Origin: Methanosarcinaceae archaeon | GTDB taxonomy: Archaea; Halobacteriota; Methanosarcinia; Methanosarcinales; Methanosarcinaceae | DNA: 5,688 nt | Reading direction: 5' to 3' | NCBI GenBank assembly: GCA_030655675.1 | Contig: JAUSPM010000125.1 | Span: forward strand, 1-5,688 | Shown: positions 1 through 5,688 of the stretch, in pieces | How positions within the stretch are numbered: position 1 is the first letter of the stretch | Layout of the letters: each line of letters opens with the position of its first letter | Position numbers and translations under genes: made by a program | The notes under the pieces: model-generated | Told to the model about the DNA's origin: nothing | The model's input: only the letters and a program-made list of their open reading frames with translations | Database searches by the model: none

Positions 1-50
1 TACATGACTTTCGGCTAAATTGAAAATACGACCCACTTAAATTAGACAAA
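1..50 (+). repeat. Left terminal inverted repeat of the insertion sequence
   Basis: Compared base by base with the reverse complement of 2300-2349, 42 of 50 positions match. The mismatches fall in three clusters, at 18-19, 24-26 and 34-36, leaving conserved blocks at 1-17, 20-23, 27-33 and 37-50. The outer block begins TACATGACTTTCGGCTA and the inner block ends TTAAATTAGACAAA. The repeat is expected to be the transposase binding and cleavage site. Whether it extends left of base 1 is unknown. Confidence 0.92.
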
Positions 51-51
51 G

Positions 52-59
52 TTTATATA
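52..59 (+). promoter_or_regulatory. Archaeal-type TATA box for the transposase gene
   Basis: TTTATATA lies directly inside the left terminal repeat and is preceded by purines (AAAG), as in an archaeal BRE/TATA pair. The box centre is about 29 bases before the ATG at 85. Archaeal transcription usually starts about 25-30 bases downstream of the box, so the message would begin at or within a few bases of the start codon. No Shine-Dalgarno sequence is visible before the ATG, which fits a leaderless transcript. The assignment is inferred from sequence and spacing alone. Confidence 0.55.
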
Positions 60-84
60 GTTTAAAAAACAAATTTATCAATTA

Positions 85-2298
85 ATGTCTAAAAATGCGA
101 GAGTTCAAGAAATTCTTAGCACGGTCCAAAAAATCAAAGACTCAAAACTATCTGTGACTGACTATTTCAAGCAAAATGAAGTACCCTTTTCAAGAGCACA
201 ATACTATAACTATTGCAAAACCCTCAAAAAATATGGCGAAGAAGGATTAAAAGATAAAAGAATAAACGGCAACAATACGAAATTATCACAAAGAATAAAA
301 GATTATATCTTAACCATTGTAGATGAGAATCCAGCTCTATCTTCAGCACAATTGCAAGCGAATATTTTCGACAAGTTCAATACAACCATCTCTAAGACCG
401 CTCTTAACTGTTTTAGAGCATCTGAATCTCTAACAAAAATTACGATTAATATTTCAGAATATCAACCTCAAAAATCCGGTGGCGGCGAGATTTTTACCTT
501 CTTGGTATTCTACACAAATATAATCGACATCATCACAAAAACAATAACCCAAAGGTTAGACCAGATTCGTCAAACCGAATCCCTCACTCAGACCAAATCA
601 TTCGAACCAGACCATCCAGAAGTTCGTGACCATGGAAAATTCACCAGAGAGTACAATCAACAGGAAGATGTAAGATGTAATCGTTTCAAGTCAATCGATG
701 AAAAAATACCACTGAAAAATCTCTTATCAATGAATATATTTTTGAAGTCCGAAAAAACAATCTCCCGATATAACCTTGCTTTACTTTGTCTTCCACTGGT
801 TACATCAAACGGAAAATCAAGCAGGGTAAACCGTGCAAAAGGAAACGATCTAAAATATCTCTCTGGTTACAACTACAAAGATGCCGCACTCGATAAATAT
901 CTTCGAGAACTCAAATATCTTAAGATTTCTGACCAGTTAATCATTGAAACAGCAAAATTCTGGATGGATTTCTGGAGAGATGGGCAAAAGGAAGAAACAT
1001 ATTTTGTGTGTTATTATATTGATGGCAACACCAAACCGCTATGGTCGTCAAACAGATGCTACAAAGGCAAAGCAACAATGCTTGGTCGTGTTATGAACTG
1101 TCTTGAAAATGTTTTTATCCATGACGGTAAAGGACATCCACTATACTTCCAGACATTTCATGGGCATGCAGATCTTGGTAAGCATGCATTAAACATGGTA
1201 ACTAAATTAACACAAATGCTGGATAATCCCTCTGCCCATATTCAGGTGAATCGGATAATAGTCTTTGATGCCGGGGGTAACGGTGTAAAAACTCTTAGAG
1301 GTTTTGCCAATAGTGATGAATATTATATCACTATTCTTGATGAAAACCAGACAAAAGACAGGAAATTCAAGCACCTACAACTGGAAACACGGTATAAATA
1401 TGGAACTGCCGACCTTGTTGATTGTAAGATTGAACTTGTGGATTCATCTGAAGAAAACTACATTTACGAATCACGTGCCGTGATTGTGAATTGGGATAAC
1501 AATAGAAAAGCAGTCATTGTTACTGATGTACCACGTGAATTATTGGGTGAAAGTGAAATTGTGAAGAAATATTTTGATCGATGGCCCATGCAGGAAAAAA
1601 TATTCAGGGATGAAAAGTCTGGCGTGAATATCCATCGTATTGTGGGTTATGGAAAAAAGATTGAATCTTACGATAAAATGGATGAACGACACAGAAAAAT
1701 ATGTGAGACAATAACGAAGCTAAAATTAAAACTTAAGATCCCATTGATGGAAATCGATGCAATCGAGGCTAAGCTTACTGATTTGTACCAGACAGAGCGA
1801 CCTCTGCGTGAGAAATCTATAATTGTTAAGGGAAAGAGGATTTTGAGTGAGGCTGATGCCGTTAATTTGCAAGAATGTGAATCCAAGATCAATAAATGCA
1901 TCCGTCAGATAAATAAAATTAAAAAGGAGTATAAGAATGATTTTGATAAATTTAAGAAATCACTGAATGAGGAAAAGCGGCTCCGTGATAAGGATAAAGT
2001 GTACAGGATCGATACTGAGCTTGATCAGATCATGACATGTTTTAAGATGTCTTTTGTGAATTTGTGTAGTTTCTTTTTGAATGAGTGTTTTGATGGTGAA
2101 AAATTTGAATTGTTGACTTTGATGGAATCGATATTCCAACTTAATGGGAGCGCATCTGTTTCAAATGATAGGAAGATTATAGATTTGGAAATGAATCCGA
2201 AGGAACCGATTTTGATGGATAAACTTTATAAAGGTCTTCAGATATTAAATATGATGCCGGTTTATGATCTTGATGGACGGTTGATTGAATTTAAGTGA
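85..2298 (+). CDS. DDE transposase of the insertion sequence, 737 aa
   Basis: The enzyme should bind the terminal repeats and catalyse cutting and strand transfer of the element. Residues about 5-110 look like helix-turn-helix DNA-binding segments, including a SRAQYYNYCKTLKKYG stretch. A variable linker follows, then an RNase H-like catalytic core at about 300-525. Candidate catalytic acids are Asp313 (YYIDGNTK), Asp395 (IIVFDAGGNG) and Glu504 in the YFDRWPMQEKIF segment, with Lys511 nearby. The Y-R-E-K pattern resembles the IS4-group signature but has one extra residue between R and E. Residues about 530-650 are rich in Lys and Glu and look coiled-coil, and the protein runs about 230 residues past Glu504. 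The ATG at 85 is chosen because a TATA box sits at leaderless distance upstream. The frame is uninterrupted and its TGA is one base from the right repeat, so the gene appears functional. DDE identity is secure; family placement is not. Confidence 0.88.
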   Translation: MSKNARVQEILSTVQKIKDSKLSVTDYFKQNEVPFSRAQYYNYCKTLKKYGEEGLKDKRINGNNTKLSQRIKDYILTIVDENPALSSAQLQANIFDKFNTTISKTALNCFRASESLTKITINISEYQPQKSGGGEIFTFLVFYTNIIDIITKTITQRLDQIRQTESLTQTKSFEPDHPEVRDHGKFTREYNQQEDVRCNRFKSIDEKIPLKNLLSMNIFLKSEKTISRYNLALLCLPLVTSNGKSSRVNRAKGNDLKYLSGYNYKDAALDKYLRELKYLKISDQLIIETAKFWMDFWRDGQKEETYFVCYYIDGNTKPLWSSNRCYKGKATMLGRVMNCLENVFIHDGKGHPLYFQTFHGHADLGKHALNMVTKLTQMLDNPSAHIQVNRIIVFDAGGNGVKTLRGFANSDEYYITILDENQTKDRKFKHLQLETRYKYGTADLVDCKIELVDSSEENYIYESRAVIVNWDNNRKAVIVTDVPRELLGESEIVKKYFDRWPMQEKIFRDEKSGVNIHRIVGYGKKIESYDKMDERHRKICETITKLKLKLKIPLMEIDAIEAKLTDLYQTERPLREKSIIVKGKRILSEADAVNLQECESKINKCIRQINKIKKEYKNDFDKFKKSLNEEKRLRDKDKVYRIDTELDQIMTCFKMSFVNLCSFFLNECFDGEKFELLTLMESIFQLNGSASVSNDRKIIDLEMNPKEPILMDKLYKGLQILNMMPVYDLDGRLIEFK

Positions 2299-2299
2299 A

Positions 2300-2349
2300 T
2301 TTGTCTAATTTAACCTGGTCGTAAAATCAAAATAGCCGAAAGTCATGTA
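2300..2349 (-). repeat. Right terminal inverted repeat of the insertion sequence
   Basis: This is the inverted partner of bases 1-50, with 42 of 50 positions matching. It starts one base after the transposase stop codon (TGA, 2296-2298) and ends in AGTCATGTA at 2349. The next base on the host side is A2350, so if the left repeat also has a T before window base 1 the repeat would be one base longer. Confidence 0.92.
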
Positions 2350-2795
2350 ATACAAAATATACAAATTTTGTAATAACCCCTCATGAAAATGATGAATTGT
2401 TTACTTGTGAACCATCATTTAATGCAGAATATGTAGATGTTAACAAGATGGCAAAATCTGCAAATTACATCTACAAATTATCTTCCAAAGGTACTACAAT
2501 TTCACGTCATTTCAACCTAGATGAACTCCTATCTATTATAAAACATAATAATATACATTTTTTCAATATTGTTTTTAAGTAGGTCTATAAAAATCTGTAA
2601 GAAGATGTACTTGAAAGTGTCCCCTTAGCAAATTTCGTATTTAGCATCAAGGAACATGCTACTTTGGAAGATGCTTTTGAACAAGATTTTAGTATCGGTA
2701 ACATAATAGGTCACAGAGAAATTGAACAAAAACTAAAAGGTGTCTCGTATTCTCAGTATATTAATTCTAAATCAAGCCGAAATAACTATGAATAA
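2350..2795 (+). pseudogene. Decayed 3' remnant of an unrecognised gene next to the insertion element
   Basis: One reading frame (codons beginning 2352, 2355 and so on) is open from the insertion-sequence junction to a TAA at 2793-2795, except for a TAG at 2580-2582 and a TAA at 2598-2600. Both sides of the two stops are in the same frame and read like ordinary protein. The first part includes VITPHENDELFTCEPSFNAE and DLELL-like helical text near the LDELLSIIKHNNIHFFNIV stretch; the second includes EDVLESVPLANFVFSIKEH and IGHREIEQKLKG. The frame continues a little into the terminal repeat but has no convincing start: the TTG at 2397 and ATG at 2448 lack a ribosome binding site. The simplest reading is a gene whose 5' part lies left of the element or is lost, followed by stop mutations. 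About 145 sense codons remain. I recognise no family, domain or catalytic motif. The alternative, a genuine 61-aa protein ending at 2582, seems less likely because the coding-like frame resumes after the stops. Confidence 0.6.
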
Positions 2796-2857
2796 TTTTT
2801 TTCACATTATTCGCCTTAAAATTCAAACATTCCTCTTCTTCCATCCAACTCAAAGCC

Positions 2858-2866
2858 TATTTATTA
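2858..2866 (+). promoter_or_regulatory. Possible TATA-like element for purB
   Basis: TATTTATTA in the spacer between the pseudogene and purB resembles an archaeal TATA box. It would place transcription start near 2885-2895, giving a leader of roughly 35-45 bases that includes the GGAG site. The surroundings are AT-rich, so a chance match is quite possible. No operator or riboswitch-like structure is evident in 2796-2929. Confidence 0.3.
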
Positions 2867-2915
2867 CTTACAAGAGTAATCCACACCAATTCAAATAACA
2901 CAAATTATCCACAAT

Positions 2916-2919
2916 GGAG
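2916..2919 (+). promoter_or_regulatory. Ribosome binding site of purB
   Basis: GGAG lies 10 bases before the ATG at 2930. It supports that start over later in-frame methionines, and the protein from this ATG opens with the MAIHPIEYRYG sequence typical of archaeal adenylosuccinate lyases. Confidence 0.6.
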
Positions 2920-2929
2920 ATTCAAAAAT

Positions 2930-4267
2930 ATGGCAATTCACCCAATAGAATACCGCTACGGAACAGACGAAATGAAATTCGTTTGGAGCGAGGCAAACCG
3001 CCTTAACAAACTCATGGAGATCGAGGCAGCTCTTGCAATGGCAGAGGCTGACATCGGGCTTATCCCAAAAGAAGCGGCTGAGAATATCGCAAAAAGCATT
3101 AAGTCCGTAAAACTTGAACGTGTAAAAGAGATCGAGGATGAGATCAACCATGACATGATGGCTGTGGTCATTGGAATAACCGAGCAGTGCACTGAAGAAG
3201 CAGGAAAGTGGGTGCACTTTGGTGCGACTTCTAACGATATACTTGACACTGCAACAGGACTCCAGATCAAAGATGCTATCGCGATCCTTGAGAAGAAGAT
3301 GGAGACACTTCTGGCAGTGCTTGTCAAACAGGCAAGCGACAACAAGAATCTGGTATGTGCCGGACGCACACACGGTCAGATCGGTGTCCCGACAACATAC
3401 GGACTGCGGTTTGCCATCTGGGCATCCGAAGTTGCACGTCACATCGAGCGTCTTGAACAACTCAAACCCCGCGCCATTGTTGGTCAAATGACAGGTGCAG
3501 TAGGCACACAGGCTGCCTTTGGCAAAGACGGGATCGAGATCCAGAAACGTACAATGGCATATCTCAAAATTGGCTCGGTAGATGTCTCAAACCAGATCAT
3601 CCAGCGTGACCGCCATGCCGAATTCGTCATGTGGATGGCAAACACCGTAACCACACTGGACAAGATCGCTATCGAGTTCCGATCACTCCAGAGAAGTGAA
3701 ATTGCAGAAGTTGAAGAGAGTTTTGGCAAAAAACAGGTTGGATCATCCACAATGCCACACAAACGAAACCCGATCAAGTCCGAGCAGATATGCGGACTGG
3801 CCCGCATCGTGCGTGCCATGGTCGAGCCCGAACTCCAGAACAATACACTATGGGACGAACGTGACCTCACCAACTCGTCATGCGAAAGGATCGTATTCCC
3901 TGAAGCATGCGTGCTCACAGACCACATCATCAAACTCGCGATAGGTGTTATCGAGAACCTGCGATTCTATCCAGAAAACATACGCCGAAACCTTGACCTC
4001 CTCCGCGGGCTCAACATGGGCGAAGCCGTAATGATGGAACTCGCAATGCGCGGTGTAGGCAGGCAGGAAGCACATGAAATCGTGCGAAGCAGTGCAATGC
4101 TGGCACACGAGAGCGGACAGCACTTCAAGGATGTTTTGCTTGCCAACAAGGAAGTTGCAGAATACCTCAATGAAGAAGATATTGTCAATCTTGTAGACCC
4201 TGACAAGTACATCGGGACAGCAGTCGAACAGGTAGAGGCTGTTGTGGCGAAATTGCAGAAGAAATGA
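2930..4267 (+). CDS. purB: Adenylosuccinate lyase, 445 aa
   Basis: PurB cleaves fumarate from SAICAR in de novo purine synthesis and from adenylosuccinate in AMP formation, acting in the cytoplasm as a homotetramer whose active sites combine residues from several subunits. The 445-residue length is normal for the family. Visible landmarks, in order: N-terminal MAIHPIEYRYGTDEMK; the EINHDMMA segment with His74; HFGATSNDILDT at 96-107; RTHGQ at 146-150 with the probable general-acid His148; the QMTGAVGT loop at 186-193; and the fumarase/aspartase superfamily signature GSSTMPHKRNP at 271-281, whose serines (272/273) supply the catalytic base. WDERDLTNSSCER at 308-320 matches the AMP-phosphate binding segment. 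No key residue is missing. The gene stands alone on its strand, with a decayed gene upstream and uvrA converging from downstream, so it is not visibly part of a purine operon. Base composition is more GC-rich than the left half of the window. Confidence 0.97.
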   Translation: MAIHPIEYRYGTDEMKFVWSEANRLNKLMEIEAALAMAEADIGLIPKEAAENIAKSIKSVKLERVKEIEDEINHDMMAVVIGITEQCTEEAGKWVHFGATSNDILDTATGLQIKDAIAILEKKMETLLAVLVKQASDNKNLVCAGRTHGQIGVPTTYGLRFAIWASEVARHIERLEQLKPRAIVGQMTGAVGTQAAFGKDGIEIQKRTMAYLKIGSVDVSNQIIQRDRHAEFVMWMANTVTTLDKIAIEFRSLQRSEIAEVEESFGKKQVGSSTMPHKRNPIKSEQICGLARIVRAMVEPELQNNTLWDERDLTNSSCERIVFPEACVLTDHIIKLAIGVIENLRFYPENIRRNLDLLRGLNMGEAVMMELAMRGVGRQEAHEIVRSSAMLAHESGQHFKDVLLANKEVAEYLNEEDIVNLVDPDKYIGTAVEQVEAVVAKLQKK

Positions 4268-4288
4268 AATTTTAATACAGCAAAAGTT

Positions 4289-4390
4289 TGTGTATGGCTG
4301 GTACAACGCTGTGGCGTAGTGTGGTAAATGAGTCCATGATGAAAACGATACCACCACACGCGCATCGCGCGGCGTTGCCCTACATACACA
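4289..4390. repeat. Long imperfect inverted repeat (about 100 nt hairpin) downstream of purB
   Basis: Three nested stems pair in register: TGTGTATG (4289-4296) with CATACACA (4383-4390), CAACGC (4304-4309) with GCGTTG (4372-4377), and GTGTGG (4319-4324) with CCACAC (4354-4359). An alternative top is GTGGTA (4321-4326) with TACCAC (4349-4354). Bulged, GC-rich segments separate the stems, and the apical loop is about 25-30 nt. The element begins 22 bases after the purB stop. It could be a 3'-UTR structure or terminator, a processed noncoding RNA, or a small nonautonomous repeat. No open reading frame of note lies within it. Confidence 0.6.
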
Positions 4391-4403
4391 TCGAATTTTC
4401 AAT

Positions 4404-4429
4404 TGCGTCCAGCGCATCCCATCATTTTT
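4404..4429 (+). terminator. Possible purB terminator (short hairpin and T-tract)
   Basis: A 4-bp stem TGCG/CGCA (4404-4407 and 4413-4416) is followed by a run of five T at 4425-4429. Archaeal RNA polymerase can terminate at T-rich tracts without a hairpin, so the T-run may be the working part. The stem is weak, and T4270-4273 right after the purB stop is a competing candidate. Confidence 0.3.
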
Positions 4430-4545
4430 AATAGTACATAATTTATGGAATTATATAGTTCGAGTCAATCCAAGCATAGCGAGGATTTTATCATACACTT
4501 TTTACTAACGATTTAGATCATTCAAATTATTATTTCTGGAACGTG

Positions 4546-4574
4546 CCGCCCTGATGGGCGGTCGCATTGTTTTT
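4546..4574 (+). terminator. GC-rich terminator-like hairpin with T-tract
   Basis: CCGCCC (4546-4551) and GGGCGG (4556-4561) form a perfect 6-bp GC stem around the tetraloop TGAT, and T4570-4574 follows eight bases later. This is the shape of an intrinsic terminator for plus-strand transcription from purB. The gap between stem and T-run is longer than in the classic bacterial form. It stands out as the only strong GC island in an AT-rich stretch. Confidence 0.45.
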
Positions 4575-4647
4575 AGTTTCAGATAGAACAATCACATTTA
4601 TGCAAACATCCTAATACAGCCATACAAATTCCACTAAAATTTCATTG

Positions 4648-4727
4648 TCCATAGTATAGTATGGATATTTGGGGATTTATCCCCATTATACTATGGATAA
4701 TTGGCTGTTTATCCATAGTATACTATG
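4648..4727. repeat. Cluster of overlapping palindromes built on one 11-bp unit
   Basis: The unit TCCATAGTATA occurs at 4648-4658, inverted at 4687-4697, and direct again at 4712-4722. The last copy runs on into the perfect 14-bp palindrome CATAGTATACTATG at 4714-4727. The middle and last copies give a perfect 14-bp hairpin stem (4687-4700 with 4709-4722) around an 8-base loop TTGGCTGT. The first and middle copies instead enclose a GGGGA/TCCCC hairpin (4671-4675 with 4680-4684, loop TTTA). The middle copy can pair with either neighbour, so the two folds exclude each other. No gene overlaps the cluster. Confidence 0.75.
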
Positions 4728-4791
4728 TATAATCGAAAATCCGCTCGCTAAGCCATATAATAGTTATTCAAAAACCCACCCATCGTTTCAT

Positions 4792-4803
4792 AAAAAAGTA
4801 AAA
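4792..4803 (-). terminator. U-rich termination tract of uvrA
   Basis: Read on the minus strand, about 40 bases beyond the uvrA stop, the sequence is TTTTACTTTTTT, the kind of U-rich tract at which archaeal transcription ends. It follows a GC-rich alternating tract (4805-4824). A second T5 run lies further on, within 4768-4777. Confidence 0.45.
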
Positions 4804-4843
4804 TGCGTCGGCGCCGCGCGCGCGTTTTGTCCAATATGAATCG

Positions 4844-5688
4844 CTAACCCAACACCCGCCGCAAAAACGCCCCCGTATAAGACCCATCCACCTTCGCAAC
4901 ATCCTCAGGCGTACCCACTGCAATAACCTCTCCGCCGCCATCTCCGCCTTCCGGTCCAAGATCAATTATCCAGTCTGCGGTCTTGATAACATCAAGATTG
5001 TGTTCAATGACTATGACCGTGTTCCCACCTTCCACCAAACGCTGTAACACCTCAAGCAACTTTTTCACATCATGGAAATGAAGTCCTGTCGTGGGCTCAT
5101 CGAGAATGTGCACCGTCTTTCCAGTTGATCTGCGGCTAAGTTCAGTCGCAAGTTTCACACGTTGTGCTTCGCCGCCCGAGAGAGTTGTTGAGGACTGCCC
5201 CAGTTTTATATAACCCAATCCCACATCAAACAACGTTTGGAGTTTCTTATTGATCTTCAGAATATTCTCAAAGAACCCAAGAGCCTCTTCCACAGTCATA
5301 TCAAGAACATCCGCAATCGTTTTGCCTTTGTACTCAACCTCAAGCGTCTCGCGATTGTATCGCTTGCTGTGACATACCTCACACGGAACATACACATCCG
5401 GCAGGAAGTGCATCTCGATCGTGATTATACCATCACCCGAACATGCCTCACACCTGCCACCACGGACATTGAAACTGAACCTGCCTGGCTTATAACCACG
5501 CGCACGTGCAAGTTGGGTCTGTGCAAACAATTCCCGTATCGGAGTGAAAAGATTGGAATAAGTTGCAGGATTCGAACGCGGAGTGCGCCCAATCGGAGAC
5601 TGGTCTATTGTGATAACCTTATCGACATTCTCAAGTCCAATGATCTTACCGTATTTGCCAGGTCGGTCGCGTGCACGATGGAGTTTCT
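4844..5688 (-). CDS. uvrA: Excinuclease ABC subunit A, C-terminal 280 aa (5' end beyond window)
   Basis: UvrA is the ATP-dependent damage-recognition subunit of UvrABC nucleotide excision repair; it binds DNA as a dimer and loads UvrB. The visible part is about 30 percent of a typical protein of about 940 aa. The frame stays open to the window edge and includes the typical IDQSPIGRTPRSNPATY segment, so the TTG at 5530 is not a start. Numbering from the first visible full codon: Cys79, Cys82, Cys102 and Cys105 form the C-X2-C-X19-C-X2-C zinc module; LSGGE at 169-173 is the ABC signature; HILDEPTTGLH at 193-203 is Walker B with Asp196 and Glu197; His229 in VIVIEHN is the switch histidine. The protein ends GAFLRRVLG, a normal place for this family, at a TAG (4844-4846). 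All C-terminal ATPase motifs are intact. In archaea UvrA has a patchy distribution and is generally considered acquired from bacteria. The gene converges with purB. Confidence 0.97.
   Translation of the reverse strand, partial: KLHRARDRPGKYGKIIGLENVDKVITIDQSPIGRTPRSNPATYSNLFTPIRELFAQTQLARARGYKPGRFSFNVRGGRCEACSGDGIITIEMHFLPDVYVPCEVCHSKRYNRETLEVEYKGKTIADVLDMTVEEALGFFENILKINKKLQTLFDVGLGYIKLGQSSTTLSGGEAQRVKLATELSRRSTGKTVHILDEPTTGLHFHDVKKLLEVLQRLVEGGNTVIVIEHNLDVIKTADWIIDLGPEGGDGGGEVIAVGTPEDVAKVDGSYTGAFLRRVLG

Larger units (their letters stand above)
1..2349 (+). mobile_element. Insertion sequence with 50-bp terminal inverted repeats and one DDE transposase gene
   Basis: The segment is bounded by inverted copies of one 50-bp sequence, at 1-50 and 2300-2349, and carries only one gene, a full-length transposase at 85-2298 with no internal stop. 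The compact layout (repeat, promoter, transposase, repeat starting one base after the gene's stop) is that of an autonomous insertion sequence, and nothing visible suggests it is dead. No passenger gene is present. The left boundary falls on window base 1, so the outermost bases and any target-site duplication cannot be confirmed. I cannot assign the family with confidence: the catalytic motifs resemble the broad IS4-like DDE group, but the length and the C-terminal tail do not match the classic members. The element is AT-rich compared with purB and uvrA. Confidence 0.9.
4474..4753. repeat. Possible outer inverted repeat pair framing the structured spacer
   Basis: GCATAGCGAGGATTTTATC at 4474-4492 resembles the reverse complement of about 4732-4753, which reads GCTTAGCGAGCGGATTTTCG. 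The shared cores are TAGCGAG and GATTTT, with a two-base insertion in the right arm. If real, the arms would bound a segment of about 280 bp with no gene that contains the GC hairpin and the palindrome cluster, as in a miniature inverted-repeat element. The match is short and imperfect, so chance is a serious alternative. Confidence 0.3.

Noticed and set aside
1668..1901. 77-aa minus-strand frame inside the transposase
   Set aside because: It is antisense to the Lys/Glu-rich helical tail, which readily leaves the opposite strand open, and it has no start signals.
2580..2582. In-frame TAG read as pyrrolysine, which some Methanosarcinaceae use
   Set aside because: A TAA follows in the same frame only 18 bases later, so reading through the TAG does not restore the frame, and the protein is not like a methylamine methyltransferase.
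2397..2582. Independent 61-aa protein starting at TTG
   Set aside because: There is no ribosome binding site, the frame is open upstream to the insertion junction, and protein-like sequence continues in the same frame after the stops. It is treated as part of the pseudogene.
2891..3487. Minus-strand open frames across purB (also 2956-3369, 3484-3933, 3878-4417 and 3967-4389)
   Set aside because: They lie antisense within a conserved full-length gene, have low-complexity or Cys/Ser-rich translations, and lack start signals; they are shadows of purB.
4648..4727. CRISPR array
   Set aside because: The repeated unit is only 11 bp, alternates in orientation, and has no uniform unique spacers; it is a palindrome cluster.
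4268..4843. tRNA or small protein gene in the purB-uvrA spacer
   Set aside because: No cloverleaf with a T-arm GTTCRA box was found and no frame has a plausible start and ribosome binding site; only inverted repeats stand out.
4768..4965. 65-aa minus-strand frame overlapping the uvrA end
   Set aside because: It overlaps the true uvrA frame and its terminator region, with an Arg/Trp-rich translation typical of an out-of-frame read.
5528..5530. TTG as the start of a 228-aa UvrA-like protein
   Set aside because: The same frame continues upstream to the window edge with well-known UvrA sequence, so the codon is an internal leucine.

Overview
The window looks archaeal, most likely from a methylotrophic or otherwise mesophilic methanogen near Methanosarcinaceae. 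This rests on the close match of the adenylosuccinate lyase to archaeal PurB as I remember it, on an archaeal-type TATA box set at leaderless distance before the transposase, and on AT-rich intergenic DNA around moderately GC-balanced housekeeping genes. The genus is inference; no search was run.

Layout. (1) Bases 1-2349 are an apparently complete insertion sequence. It has 50-bp imperfect terminal inverted repeats (42/50 matches) around a single intact 737-codon DDE transposase gene. The left end coincides with the window edge, so the target duplication cannot be read. (2) Bases 2350-2795 hold one reading frame that is open from the element's right junction and is broken by two in-frame stops, TAG then TAA. 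It is best read as the decayed 3' part of an unrecognised gene, possibly the one the element inserted into. (3) Bases 2796-2929 are the leader of the next gene, with a plausible TATA-like box and a GGAG ribosome binding site. (4) Bases 2930-4267 encode a complete adenylosuccinate lyase (PurB) of purine biosynthesis. (5) Bases 4268-4843 are a noncoding stretch of about 576 bp between convergent genes, unusually rich in inverted repeats: a long imperfect hairpin, a GC-rich terminator-like hairpin, a cluster of alternative AT-rich palindromes, and an alternating CG tract. (6) Bases 4844-5688, minus strand, are the C-terminal 280 codons of the excision-repair ATPase UvrA, whose start lies beyond the window.

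The genes do not form one pathway. purB and uvrA are unrelated housekeeping genes that converge on the structured spacer, while the left half is mobile and decaying DNA. I found no evidence of a CRISPR array, tRNA, rRNA or defence operon. The most unusual material is the insertion element with its blocky terminal repeats and long transposase tail, and the nest of mutually exclusive hairpins in the purB-uvrA spacer.
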